A DNA stretch of 64,000 nucleotides from Bugula neritina. Lineage: Eukaryota; Bryozoa; Gymnolaemata; Cheilostomatida; Bugulidae. A program made the position numbers and the translations under genes. The DNA is taken from assembly GCA_964035545.1 (NCBI GenBank), contig OZ037768.1, forward strand, positions 13,578,175 to 13,642,174, given 5' to 3'. Positions 38,201 to 59,100 of this stretch are shown here, piece after piece; the stretch's first letter is position 1; each line of letters begins with the position of its first letter. The notes beneath the pieces were generated by a model. The model worked only from the letters and a program-made list of their open reading frames with translations, ran no database searches and was not told the DNA's origin.

Positions 38201-41200
38201 GATTAATACTACAGCGCAGTTTCTCTTCGGTGTCTTTTCTACTTGATATTCTAAGTTGCCATATGTTCCAAACCTATTAACACAACACTAAGTTTCCTAG
38301 ATACCCTGATTTTGCTTTTTTATTCAAATTCAAGTTTAAAGCAAGACTGTCTAATTAGATTTATGCAGTAAGAAAATATCTACTGCATGCAGTTTTAGGG
38401 CTGTTTGCGCATACAAGTCACTTTAATAAGTTTTGTGTAAATATTTTTTCAAATATTTAACAAGTTCAGTTTACCCGCTGCCGCTGTTGCAGTCAGGTTC
38501 AATGCCGGCAGTACTATATAATTAATGTTAACACGTGTATTAGTATCAGCATTAGATAATTAAACTGATACTAATACTAAAATTCTTAGCTACTGAAATA
38601 CACGTAATTTAAAAATTGAAACACAAGCTACCCAAGATTCAAATTACAAAATGAAAAATCAAAACAAAATAGCATAATTTCAATACTTGCATTAACTACA
38701 AGTCGAAATAACATAACTTTAATAAAAACGAAGACTAATTTCAACGAGTGTAAAATAAACTTTTTTAAACAAGATTCATAATTTATTTTTGAGATACTAC
38801 ATTACAAGCTAATCTAATCACTTTGATGATCAAATATAATCATGATGCCAAAATAGATGACTTCAATTTCAAATTATGTTCATTTCAAGTTCCAACTCCA
38901 ACTGCTCAGTATCAGTATGAATATTTACATTACTATTATAATTTTATTAGTAAGGCATATAATCAGATGATCAAGCTGATAAATCAGTTGAAGACACACT
39001 AGCATAGAATGTACTATAAAATCATTTTACTTGGTTATGTAACTCCCAAGTTGTATTGGAAATATTTCTGCAGGTTTACTACTCCATAAATACAACTAGG
39101 CTGAAAGCATCTCAAATATAATGAATATCATAGTTTAGAAAAACAACTTACATTGTTTACTTAATTTTTGTAGAGTAGAATAAGTCACTAAGTTATATCA
39201 TTATCATTAATAAACACAACATATGTTAAATAAACCCAAAACTGATGTCAATATCATAACATACTATAAAACATACACCCAGTATTGCATACCATACCTT
39301 CAAGGTGCTGTTGAGGATGTACAGCTGCCTAGCTTTACACTCCTTCAAATTTTGTTCTTTTTTGAATAACAACTTAGTTTTCCAAGAATCGAATACCAAT
39401 CTAGAAAAAAATTAGAAGAGCAGAAAGTGTACAACTAAAAGACAAGCTTCTCTAGTACTGAAGGAGATGGATCAATTAACATCTAAAAACCATGAGAGCT
39501 AAAGAAAGTTTTTTTCTTTTTAAAAACTGTACCATTGCTACAATCATGGAAAACATGTTCAATTTTATCAGACATGGCATAGTCAATAAAATAAACAGGA
39601 TTCGACATTTTAAAGGGCTTCGTGGAACTGTTAAAAAACACTACATGATCATTCTCATTGTTTGTTTGGCATAACATTATTATATAAACCCTAATTTTGA
39701 CGTAAATTCCTGTTTTTATCTAGAAGACAAAATTTTGCATAATTATTCTTTAAGAACAATACTATAAAAGTTAGCAGAAACTCCTATTAACATAAGATAT
39801 GTATAAGTTATAAGATGAGTATATCTATCTGTAAATAACAACGTGTCTACATTTAATGTCTTACCCTAGAGATAGATTAAGTGGGTGACACAGTACTAAT
39901 GCACTAGAAGTAGGTACACCTAATATCTATCTTATTACACGTATTGCACATATATACACATATACCAGTGTATTATCCAGTTGGTGTATCACCCACAACA
40001 CGCAGCTAACCTCTTCATAGTAGTCTTGTAATGCTCATCAGCTGTACTTCTTCTCAATGATTTCTCTCTCTGGTTGGCTGTATGACTCTTCCATGAGACA
40101 AAGGCTTTCTTAAGAGAAGTTTTCCTGACTGAAAAAAAGAAATCGTACTTATTTATTTATGAAAAGTAGTAGGATTCTCTAATTATATGATATGCATGAC
40201 AGATTTATGCTCACACTCCGTAATTATCCAAATATGCAACTCTAACATAATGTTGACAGTAAAATCACAAAGTTAAAAAGATGACATAAAATGAATCAAC
40301 ATGGCAAAACAACCAATAGTCAAACTTTTTATATTAAGGAAGATATTTTATTTCAACACAACAGCATCCATAGAGCTTACAAATTTGATCAGCTTGGCTT
40401 AAGACCAGATTTTTCTCCCTTTGTTTTTGAACATAAGCTTTCCATCTTTTCCAGCAGCTATTCCAGAGCCTGTATCTAAACAAATCATCTAACAGGTATC
40501 ACATCTGCTAAACTAACCCAGCATAAATTCACAGACTGTCAGCATTAATATCAGATACTCCTGGATGCTATTTTCCAACAGGAAATGTTATACAACAGCT
40601 CAAAATAAAAACTATGAATAATATGTATTTTGAAAACATACTAAATAAAAACAACTGCGGTGTTGAACACATACAATATAAAAGCTTATATAATGTAACA
40701 TTTAAACTAGTTGAAAACAAACAAAATAACAGTGTTTTTTGTTACTATTTAAATACCACAATATAATGTGTTCGACAATATAATTGAAAAATAATTTTTT
40801 TTCATGGTCATATATAGGCAAGCAAACCTGTCATGACATGCTGCACGAACATTTAGTCTCCATTCTCTCCGATTTCTCCACCATTCCTCATGCAATGCAT
40901 CAAAAACACGCCTATACACCTTTCCGTCATAATGAGCCCTGAGTAAAATTAAATTATGTTCAGGACAACCAATAACAGCATATGGATCAATTGTTTATAT
41001 AGAGGCAAGCAACCAGCTACATACAAGAGCTTAGCAACTAAAACTTAATATATTGCAAACTCAAATGAAATTGAGCAGGTATAGCATAGTCTCCAGTATG
41101 GACAAATTTTAACTACTACTAATTACTTGATTTAAACAATAATTGACTATCATACACAAAACATACTTATTTATTCAAAGTGTAAATCTTTATTTACCTT

Positions 41201-42032
41201 GCAATAGAAATTGGCACTCGTCCAAAGACTTTATTCTTCCACAAGAACAAATACTTCCTAGCCATGCATCTGTAACAACAAAAATGTGAAATTAAAAATA
41301 ATTTTAAAAATTTAATCCTGCTGAATACTTTTTAAAGATGTGCTGCAAGCAAACCTAATTTTGAGTTCTTTCAATCTGCCTCCCCGGTTCCATGTGTAAC
41401 CAGGTTTGTAACTTTTCACAATATCTCTCGCCAGCCGTCTTTTTCTGGGAGAGGTCACATGACTATCGGCAGTGGAGTGGTTGGACACTGGAATTCTAAA
41501 CATTTGATATAAAAATATAAGTAGTGAGACATGCAAGTAATAATACGATCATACAAACTGAACACAGATCCTGAAAATTTCACTAATGCTACTCCTTGAT
41601 TAGAAACTTGAAAAATGCTCAGCCAATCAAATTGCAAATAAATCCTTATAAATTTATCTATATAAAAAAGTTGCCTGCATATTAAATATAAAATAAATAT
41701 GACCTACTTTTGTCATGATACTAATTCATGATGATAATTCATATTAGTTTTACAACTTCTTCTGTGCGAAATTATGAAGGTTATATAATATACCTGCTTT
41801 TAGCTGTTGCATTGTGATTATAAGTTGATGGAACCACATTTCTAGTCAACCCCAAGCCTGTAGCTTTTCTGTGAGTTGTTTCATTGGAAGTATTATTGGA
41901 ATTATCTGCCCGACTTGAAAGCTTTATTCTCTCAGCATGAAGCTGCAATGTGTTGTTTAGTTCTTTCAATACTAGCAGTTTTCTTTCTTTGGTATTCATA
42001 TTAGCAGTTTCCATATTGCATCTTAACAACAT
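23282..42032 (-). CDS. SFI1: SFI1-like centrin-binding protein, complete model
   Basis: Centrosome/basal-body protein whose long helix carries many centrin-binding repeats. I find 27 coding exons: 42032-41794, 41495-41355, 41269-41198, 40938-40828, 40124-40011, 39400-39298, 38273-38122, 37980-37790, 34371-34301, 34101-33911, 33553-33356, 32868-32787, 32643-32551, 32188-32103, 31125-31050, 30871-30699, 30218-30116, 28255-28159, 27990-27830, 27644-27495, 26643-26467, 25487-25249, 24708-24578, 24414-24350, 24225-23957, 23747-23573 and 23383-23282. They total 3762 nt, about 1253 aa; human SFI1 is about 1240. Repeats of the form A..LF..W appear throughout, for example LLRYLRLWRRRL, KKAFVSWKSH, AFKTWSQH and AALQSWKQF. 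The N-terminus is basic and Ser/Thr-rich; the C-terminus is a short coiled coil after a Pro/Ser linker. The exon 7/8 junction is uncertain. The start could be 42032 or 42014. The intron 34372-37789 hosts another gene. Confidence 0.9.
33103..33164. repeat. 31-bp tandem duplication in an SFI1 intron
   Basis: Two adjacent copies of a unit beginning atttcatacatatgagc, differing at one position (aggg/agag). It lies between SFI1 exons 11 and 12. Confidence 0.9.
34372..35308. other. Left part of the host intron, upstream of the nested gene
   Basis: AT-rich sequence that should include the promoter and perhaps the first exon of the nested gene. I searched the plus strand for a short hydrophobic leader with a donor site and did not find a convincing one. 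Confidence 0.4.
35309..37752 (+). CDS. Unrecognised single-pass membrane protein nested in an SFI1 intron
   Basis: I do not recognise the family. Seven exons: 35309-35524, 35706-35835, 35946-36065, 36185-36387, 36582-36736, 37183-37343 and 37562-37752. Every junction has GT/AG and matching phase; the total is 1176 nt, about 391 aa plus stop. The first ~295 residues contain many Cys (CSTNKQCEE, FCHFYLRQYWSQC, VEIQCQGIG, ITECQSL), as in an extracellular domain with disulphides. A strong hydrophobic segment, KLVVLMLLLLLIMAVMMEIF, lies near residues 297-316, followed by a basic stop-transfer IYRR and a ~75-residue Ser/Thr-rich tail ending VPTNA. This suggests a type I receptor-like protein. No signal peptide is seen, so the true first exon probably lies upstream between 34372 and 35292; an AG at 35291-35292 could be its acceptor. 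The stop is 38 bp from SFI1 exon 8 on the other strand. Confidence 0.7.
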
Positions 42033-42774
42033 ATGAGAAGTGCGGTGAGATAGTGAAAGTCTATTGAGAATGGTTTAAAATAAGAACTGCAAACCTTAGT
42101 CTTAGAGACTTTCACGAACAGTCATTTTTACATTATTTCTTAAATGGAATACTCAAGCAGAGTTCTGAGTAAATAAAAACAGATCAAAAATTGAACAACC
42201 TACATGTAAAATTGACAGTACAAGTATAACTATAGTTCAAAAATTAATATATAAATTGTAGTTACCATTGTATTAGTTTTGAGATTTTTAATATATAAAC
42301 AACATGAATTTGGAAATTACAGCTAGAAGTTTAAAACTCAAATTCAGGCTTGGTAAATGTGAAGAATTTCTGTATTAGTAATTGTATGTATGTAATTGCA
42401 ATAGAAATTATAAAAGTAGCTGCATAATATTAGGATCAGTGAATCCTGTATTAATAAGAATATAAAATCTTGTGCAAATGTCTATGTAGTAGTAAACACC
42501 TTGTCAATATAACTAAGTCCAAACTTTGGGGTACATCTATTACCATGTTCAAATTATGTGTTGAGTATTTACAGCAAGATATATATCATTTTAATTTGAA
42601 AATAGTGACATTATGATTAGTTCCATAACTTTGATTATTTATAAAAAGTTTAATTATATATATTATTTCAATTAACAACCAAGATAACAACAAGAGCAAA
42701 AACAATAAATACATTAAATAATATCACCAAAATAAAACGTGAAGTGCAAAGAGTAAAATGGATATAATAAATTA

Positions 42775-43440
42775 ATTTATTAAATTAATAAATTAATACT
42801 AGTACTTTACTAATACTAGTACTCTGTACTATTAGTATGACAGTATCACTATCAATACTATTACTATTAGACTATAACTATTACAGTATTAGTATTACAG
42901 TATGAGTATTAGTATTAGTGTTACTGTTAGTATTACTGTCACTAGGAGTAGGACATCGCTATCTCTATGATTATCAGTATGAGTATGGCTATCACTATGA
43001 CTATGAGTATTAGTAATACTAATACTATTAGTACTAGTAATACTAATAGTAATAGTAATAGTAGTACTAATAGTAATGCTGTAAGTGTAATACAAGTTAC
43101 AACTAGTACTACTACTAGTAAAGTACTAGTGTTGCTATTAGTATTACTATTAGTATTAGTATTACTATTAGTATTAGCATCAGGCTCAGCATTAGATTAG
43201 TGTTACATCTATCAAGTTTGATACTCATAGTTATACTTATAGTTATACCAAAGCTAATACTAATAGTAATACTAATAGTAATAGTATTAATAATAGTAAA
43301 TGTAATACCAATACACTCACAGACAATATTATTATTAATACTAATACTAATAGTAATACTAATACTAATACTAATACTAATAGTAATAGTAATACTAATA
43401 GTAATACTAATAGTGATGAACTTAAAATTAAAATACAAAA
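42775..43440. repeat. Dense TAG/TAA trinucleotide repeat field
   Basis: About 650 bp of interrupted repeats based on AATAGT, AATACT and their complements (ATTACTATTAGT). Orientation switches several times, so many segments could fold on themselves. Open frames of I/V/L/S/T-rich peptide on both strands come from the repeat. Similar patches recur near 12180, 12490, 61745 and 63050. Confidence 0.9.
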
Positions 43441-45152
43441 TTAACTTCAAGTTCAAGTACAAATGTTATTATTAACATAAACAAAAAGAACATGAATATG
43501 CTTCGTTGTGATATTCCATCATTGCTTAGACAGGTAAAAAGCAGTGTGGCCTTATAATTTACGTTTAAACTGCGAGGCTGGAATTGAATAGCATCGCAAA
43601 AAAACCATCAACCACCTGTACTTGCAGCAATAAGCGTTGATCAAATCTGCCGCAGTAGCGTATTTCCTAGACCACAAAGTAATGCATTTAACATAGTCGT
43701 ATGATACAAAGTGAGAGTTTAATGGATTGTTGAAAATATTAGAACACAGGCTTTAATCAAAGCGTCGTTGACTGCTCTAGCAGTTTTTGTGGAGCGAGGT
43801 TAATGTAATGCAAAGAGACCTGTACATGTAAGTTTTGGGCTAACAACTCCAACTTTTACAGAAAAGCACGTCATTTTATATAGAAAATGCTGCTTAAAAT
43901 ATAGATAATATGGTTGTTATTTTACGTTTTATTGTTTCAAAACATAGTATCTATTATTAGAGTAGGATTATGTACAAACAAATGTGTCACAATTGCAACT
44001 TTTTCACAATGCTAGATAGCTGAAAGTACGTACCTAACAGTTGAAAATCATGCCATACTAAGATCCCAAACTGATAGAGAACCAAAGTAGGGTTGATCAG
44101 ATTATATGCTATACTTTTCTCGATATGTATTTTTTAAACAAATTTGACTAAATATATTGTAACTTATCATGTAAAACTCAGCAATAAACAACTTTGATGA
44201 TAAAATTAACTTGTTAAGCTAAAGAGAAAGAACTTTTTAAGCATAATTATGTAACTATGTTTAACTTCCAGTCTCCTATTTGTTTTATGGCACACATGCA
44301 GTCAACAAGTATCAGTGCATGAGCTAGTGTGCATAACCTCTTTCTTGCCAGCCTAAATAAATTTTCAGTTTTTTCTTGCATTGATATTTTGTCATTTTAG
44401 GCCATCGTTGTTTTGGTAGAAAACCTGTGACCTGTTAAAGATGGTAATTCTGCACCTTCAAACACATTCACACGAGCAAGTGGTTTTTTTCAAAATTGGT
44501 GGACTTTATCTGGTCGCGCAATTTAGAATTTATGGCTTTATACTTGCAAGTTAGTACATTTTATTAACACAAATCTCACTGTACAAGCAATTTAGCAAGT
44601 GCTACAAACATATTCTTTATTTTAAACTGTATCTGCATGTCCATTTTTGTGATCAGAAATTACCAATGTAACGTGTTTTTTCACAGAAACCCAAAATTAA
44701 AAGCTTGTGAAGATACAATTGCAATTGCATAAAATATTGTAGTGGTTGAGAGAAGTATACCCCAACTTCTCATGTATTAAATACCTGCAACAGAAGACGT
44801 GATATTATATTATATTGTAAAAGTTCCAAGAGACAGGTTATGTTATAAAGTAAAATTATAAGTAAGCTTTTAAAAAGATTCTTTTCTCTAATGATTATGC
44901 TGAACACAAATATTTATTTTGTACTTTTTGCTCACCTGCCAAAAATATTTATTTGTTTTTTTATATTTATATGTTATGTTTATGTACTTTTGAAATTTGT
45001 TATTGTTTTGTAGTCTTGACGATGTGACGGGGTGTAATTTGTGAGCCACCAGTGTAGACTCACCATTAAAAAGTGGCCTAGTTTACTGTGCTGTTTGTCG
45101 CAATGATAGATTATTCATAGCATATTAGCAAATAAAATACCATACAGTTCAC

Positions 45153-45205
45153 AACACACACACACACACACGCACACACGCACACACGCACGCCTGCACG
45201 CACGA
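45153..45205. repeat. Interrupted CA/CG microsatellite
   Basis: A (CA)n run passing into CACACG and CACGC units, about 50 bp, in the SFI1-GH1 spacer. Confidence 0.9.
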
Positions 45206-46575
45206 GTGCGAGCGTGAACAAACATTCAACTACATAAGAGTGTCAAATATTAGTTTTGTCGAGATTCTTACAAAACAAATTGTAAACTAGTGGAAAGATA
45301 TAAAGGTGTAGCTAAAGGAGGGTGTTTTATTGTAGTATGAAATATTGATATTTTTCTGAGCAAGTTACTATGTTGCCAAATATGCTGGTGACTAGCACAT
45401 TAAATGCTTTCCAATTTCATTTCTCATGATGATGTTGCTAAATTTTATCTTCATATCAATAAAATAAATATTTGCTTAAAATTTCCTCCCATCCAAGAAA
45501 AATGATATTTATAGCAGTGACACTCTGCAGTCTGCACGTTTCATAAAGCATGCCACAATTATATGATTTTACGAGTATAACTGAATGACCATGTAAGCAT
45601 TATACTATGTTAATTCTAAAAGAATGTTTATAATGTAAAAGAATCGTTTTTAAAATCTTGAAGATTCTAATATATTTCCAAAAAACTTTTGAATATCTAT
45701 TTGTCAATAAACTATATGAAAAATATAGATAGATTGTTTTTAATCTATTTATACAAAAGAGAAGCTAGCAGTATACGAGACTACGGCTTACTAGATAATA
45801 TTGGCTTCATAATCACTTTCTATGCAGTATCTTGTCCAGCAAAAACCTGTAATAGAGACAGGAGAAGAAAGTATAACAACAAATTATTAGGTGAATTTAT
45901 TTAATATATTCATACTTTTCTGGACTAATTTATTATAGTTTATTAATTGCTTTCATGCCTGTCTATTATTTTGGATATTGAGTGATTTAAATTTTAATGA
46001 AGTCCTTATTCTTAGATTCGAAGTTAAGTTTATAGATCCATTAGACTTAGTTTGGAAAATTTTCGTTACAGATTTTAAGAGTTACATTTATTCTGATTAA
46101 TATAACATAATTGTGAAATTTTTATCCTATGTTTAAAATGAAAAAGCAGAAAATAGTTTTTTTACTCCACACATTATTTATCAGCATAAGCGCTCAAATG
46201 AGCTCCTATAGCTATCCATTTACTTTGTATATGAAGCCCTGCATCTGATACAATCTTTTAGAAGTAGTAGCTGAGTAGCTTTATCAGCCAGCTTTTGGCA
46301 GGTTTGAGTTCTGCTTTATATTATCACCTAGCTGTAGGCTATCAACATAAATGAAATATAATGGGGAGCACTTTCCACCTCCCTGAGGTTTTATTTTAAA
46401 GCAAATCGGTTCTCCTGGTAATACACTCTATCTTATCAAAAAGGCAATAATGCTCAAATCAAGGCTTAAAAGATAGACTATCGATATGTCAACGAGATTG
46501 GTTATAAAACTATAAATCTTGGCACATGGAGGGGCATTGTTCACACTTCACACGCAGCATAAACGTATTGTAAAC

Positions 46576-55840
<9,265 letters not shown>

Positions 55841-56121
55841 CTGTCCTATAATGATGATGCATGCAATTATTGGTAGATTATAATAATAATTATGTGTACA
55901 GGAAAATGTCAAGTAATACAAAAATTACTATTTTAACATTTGCTACTTTACTTTAGCTAATTTATTTAAAAAAAAGTTTTATACAGTACAAGATACAAGA
56001 CTAAATTTTGAGAACACTTTCCAAAAGTAACAATACAATAAAAAATACACAATTACAATATATGCTACATTTCTCAAAATATTATTGCACAATAATAAAA
56101 CTAAGTACATGATAAAACAAG
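55841..56121. other. GH1-GGPS1 convergent 3' ends
   Basis: Only 281 bp separate the two stop codons. A plus-strand AATAAA lies near 56037 and a minus-strand AATAAA near 55968-55963, each beyond the other's signal, so the two transcripts probably overlap at their 3' ends. Confidence 0.5.
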
Positions 56122-59100
56122 CTAAGTTTTATATAATTGAGAAAGCTCATTGACAAGTTTAGTAAGGTGTGGGTTGCCTCCTAGACTAGATATCTCAGCA
56201 TGTAATCTGAAAATAAAGCACAAATTGTAGCTTTAACTTTTCAAAGACAATTACAAGTTTCCCTATCTCTGTGATAAATCTTAGTATTTTAGGGCACTTC
56301 TAGATTCTCTCCGGAAAGCAGTTTCTTCATACATACAGCAGGCCAATTAACGGTCATGAATTCGTTTGGTAAATGATTAAAGAAAATCTTTAGGATGAGC
56401 GACGCTTAACGACTCAGTTGTTGAGCAGCGATTGCTCAAATCAATGACAATTCACTTTTACATTACAATGCTAAAACTTTTTAGTACATCTAATCAAAGC
56501 CTTTCCTGCAGGATTCATGAAAACATATTGATATAAACTAAATAACCCGATAAAATTAAATTTAAGAGTTACTATAACTTGCGATTAAAAAAAGAAAAGG
56601 CATACAACTCTCGTAAACTTTTAAATGAATTTATTTACGAGAGAACCTAAAAGTATTTTTAGAGTTGCTGTAGTAACTCACTTTTTAGCAACATATTTGT
56701 ATACTTACTGTGATTCGAGTTCTAACAGAACTTTCTTGGTATACTCAAAAGCACCGAGCTTCATCATGTGCTGAACGCAGTACTTTTTGACATCAGCATC
56801 TTTGGTTCGTTGGCGCACAATATCTACATACACATGGAACACTTTCTGATAATCAAGCTTGTAATGATAATGCACACTTATAAGAAACAATGTTAGTGAA
56901 AGAAAAACTAATAAACAAACATTTTTATCCAACTATGCAGAGTTTGCAAGAAATAATAACTCACTCATGATTTGATGGTCGTTTGGATGAGAGTTGATTG
57001 CATATATTATTGGAAACGAAAACTTTCCTTCTGTTAGATCTTCGCAATAACTTTTATTCTGCTCATACTAAAAGTAACAGTACGTGCAATGTCAAACAGC
57101 AAGCTGATCAAATAGCAGTTTACATTATATACAACACCATTGAGATACAATACATATTTATACATTTTAAGCAAGCTTTTCTGGTTGTTCATATAAATCA
57201 AAAGAACACCTCATAACTAATTATGCTTTGGAATTTGCAGAGCATATTAAAACAACAAATATCAAATTGCTTTTAATTTTTTTTACATGGTTGGACAAAA
57301 ATATCAAACCAATATACTACATCGAAGTGACATATATGTAGAAAGAATATTGCACTTGATAGAAAACTAACATTACATTGATGAAAGCTGTATCAGCTGA
57401 TCTATTGTGGTTCATATGTTCAACAGAAGATATGCACTTATAAAATGAACCTTATTCCACAAAATTATATATCAATTGAAAAGCTTTTACACATGTAAAT
57501 GGTGAAACACATACCTCAGTTGAGCAGAGGTTGGCATAGTCATCCCTGATTTGGAAGTAAAGTCCCAAGTACTCAGTGACCCGACTTAAATCGCTACAAG
57601 ATATACAACAGTGTCAGTGAAGTAAACAAGACATTACATCAACTTTAAAATTCTCTTAAAAGACCAAACCTGTAAGTACATTCATCTTGTGATCATCAAA
57701 ACAACGTCACAATGTCTGTATTTGCTACAATAACTTACATTTGACTTTCACTGAACAGCTGCATCAATCGAATTGCCAATCCAAACAACCCTCCAGTCTC
57801 TGAAAAAAACAATGATTTAAAAACATACATAAACAATATTTATTTTCAATTTATATGTCGTGAGGGAACTTTTTTTCAAGATTTGGTGCTTCAACAGCAA
57901 GAATAGCAAACGACAGTAACAGAAGACAACTACAAAACAACTGCAGCACTGCCTTGATACATTAAAAATGTTTATTGGCAAATCTAAGTATAAATATTTC
58001 TCTTTAGTTGATGAAAGACATACTTCTTTTAACCATTAACTTGTATTGTTCCTCAGAAGGGCAGATATACGAGTCTCTCCAGTATATATCCATTCCCTGA
58101 CCCTTATGTAACTCCAGCAATTGCTCGGTAAACACCTGCATTGAGTAAAAACATTCATCTTAAAATGTAGTTGTCACAAAACACTACATGCGTGATGAAC
58201 ATCAGCAGCACACCAACTCTACTGATGAAGTACCCAACAACCTACAACTTTGCGGTCAAACAGCTTTAAATACACAAACTTAGTTCAACCATGTATTTCA
58301 AATATAAAGAATCTTCACATAAAAAAGCAAAATGTTAACAAAAAAGCACACCTCGGCACATCCAGGTTTCCCTAAGGCCAACAATTTTTGTAGCCCTAAG
58401 AAGTAGACATAATTAGCAGAGTTTAGAGTAGTAGGTGTACCATATATATGATGAGCTACAGGCACCCCTCTTCTTAGAGTAGAACTATCTTCAATGTCAT
58501 CAATTCTATAAAAGCAAACGACAAAATAATCTTTTAAATAAAAAGTGGCCATAATGAGATTCTGAAATATTATTGAATGTGACAAAGTCAAATTGGCAAA
58601 AAGCTAATTGCATTGTAATACAAAATACAAACGACTACCTTTTCATTACAATAAATTGATAGCTATAGTTTGCAGACGCAACAATTGAACAAAGTCCCAA
58701 AATGAGTATATATATTATATAAAACTACGTGCTATCTGCATTGTTTACAAGTTTCAACAACAAAGCTGCATACATTACATAACAAAATAACTACAAGATA
58801 ATGCTTGCCAGCTTTACTACCACTTCATTACTACAGCATAAATGGCAACACAATGTTTAATTGTTGTTGTCACATATAACAAAAATACACAAGAATATGT
58901 GATATGAACTGTGTAGTTAGCAATACTCATACACACAAGCCACACACACACACAAGCTTAATCAATGCAGCCTTAAGACCATTAAAAAGTATGCACTAGT
59001 TTGCAGGGTGCTTCAAGATGATGCTGCATAATTTAAAAACATTCACTTATGACTGCCAATAGCAATAAGTGTCATGAAGGCTGTGTAATGTATTTTTTAT

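Larger units (their letters stand above)
42033..46575. other. SFI1-GH1 divergent spacer
   Basis: 4.5 kb between the start codons of SFI1 (minus) and the glycosidase (plus). Apart from the repeats listed separately I see no supported gene; the ORFs here are short and AT-driven or repeat-driven. Both promoters should lie here. Confidence 0.5.

Noticed and set aside
42895-43475. I/V/L-rich and S/T/N-rich open frames
   Set aside because: Repeat-driven; frames are open because the trinucleotide units lack stops in that phase.
46519-46575. Upstream in-frame ATG for the GH1 gene
   Set aside because: It would place 19 mostly polar residues ahead of a clear signal peptide; the ATG at 46576 fits secretion.
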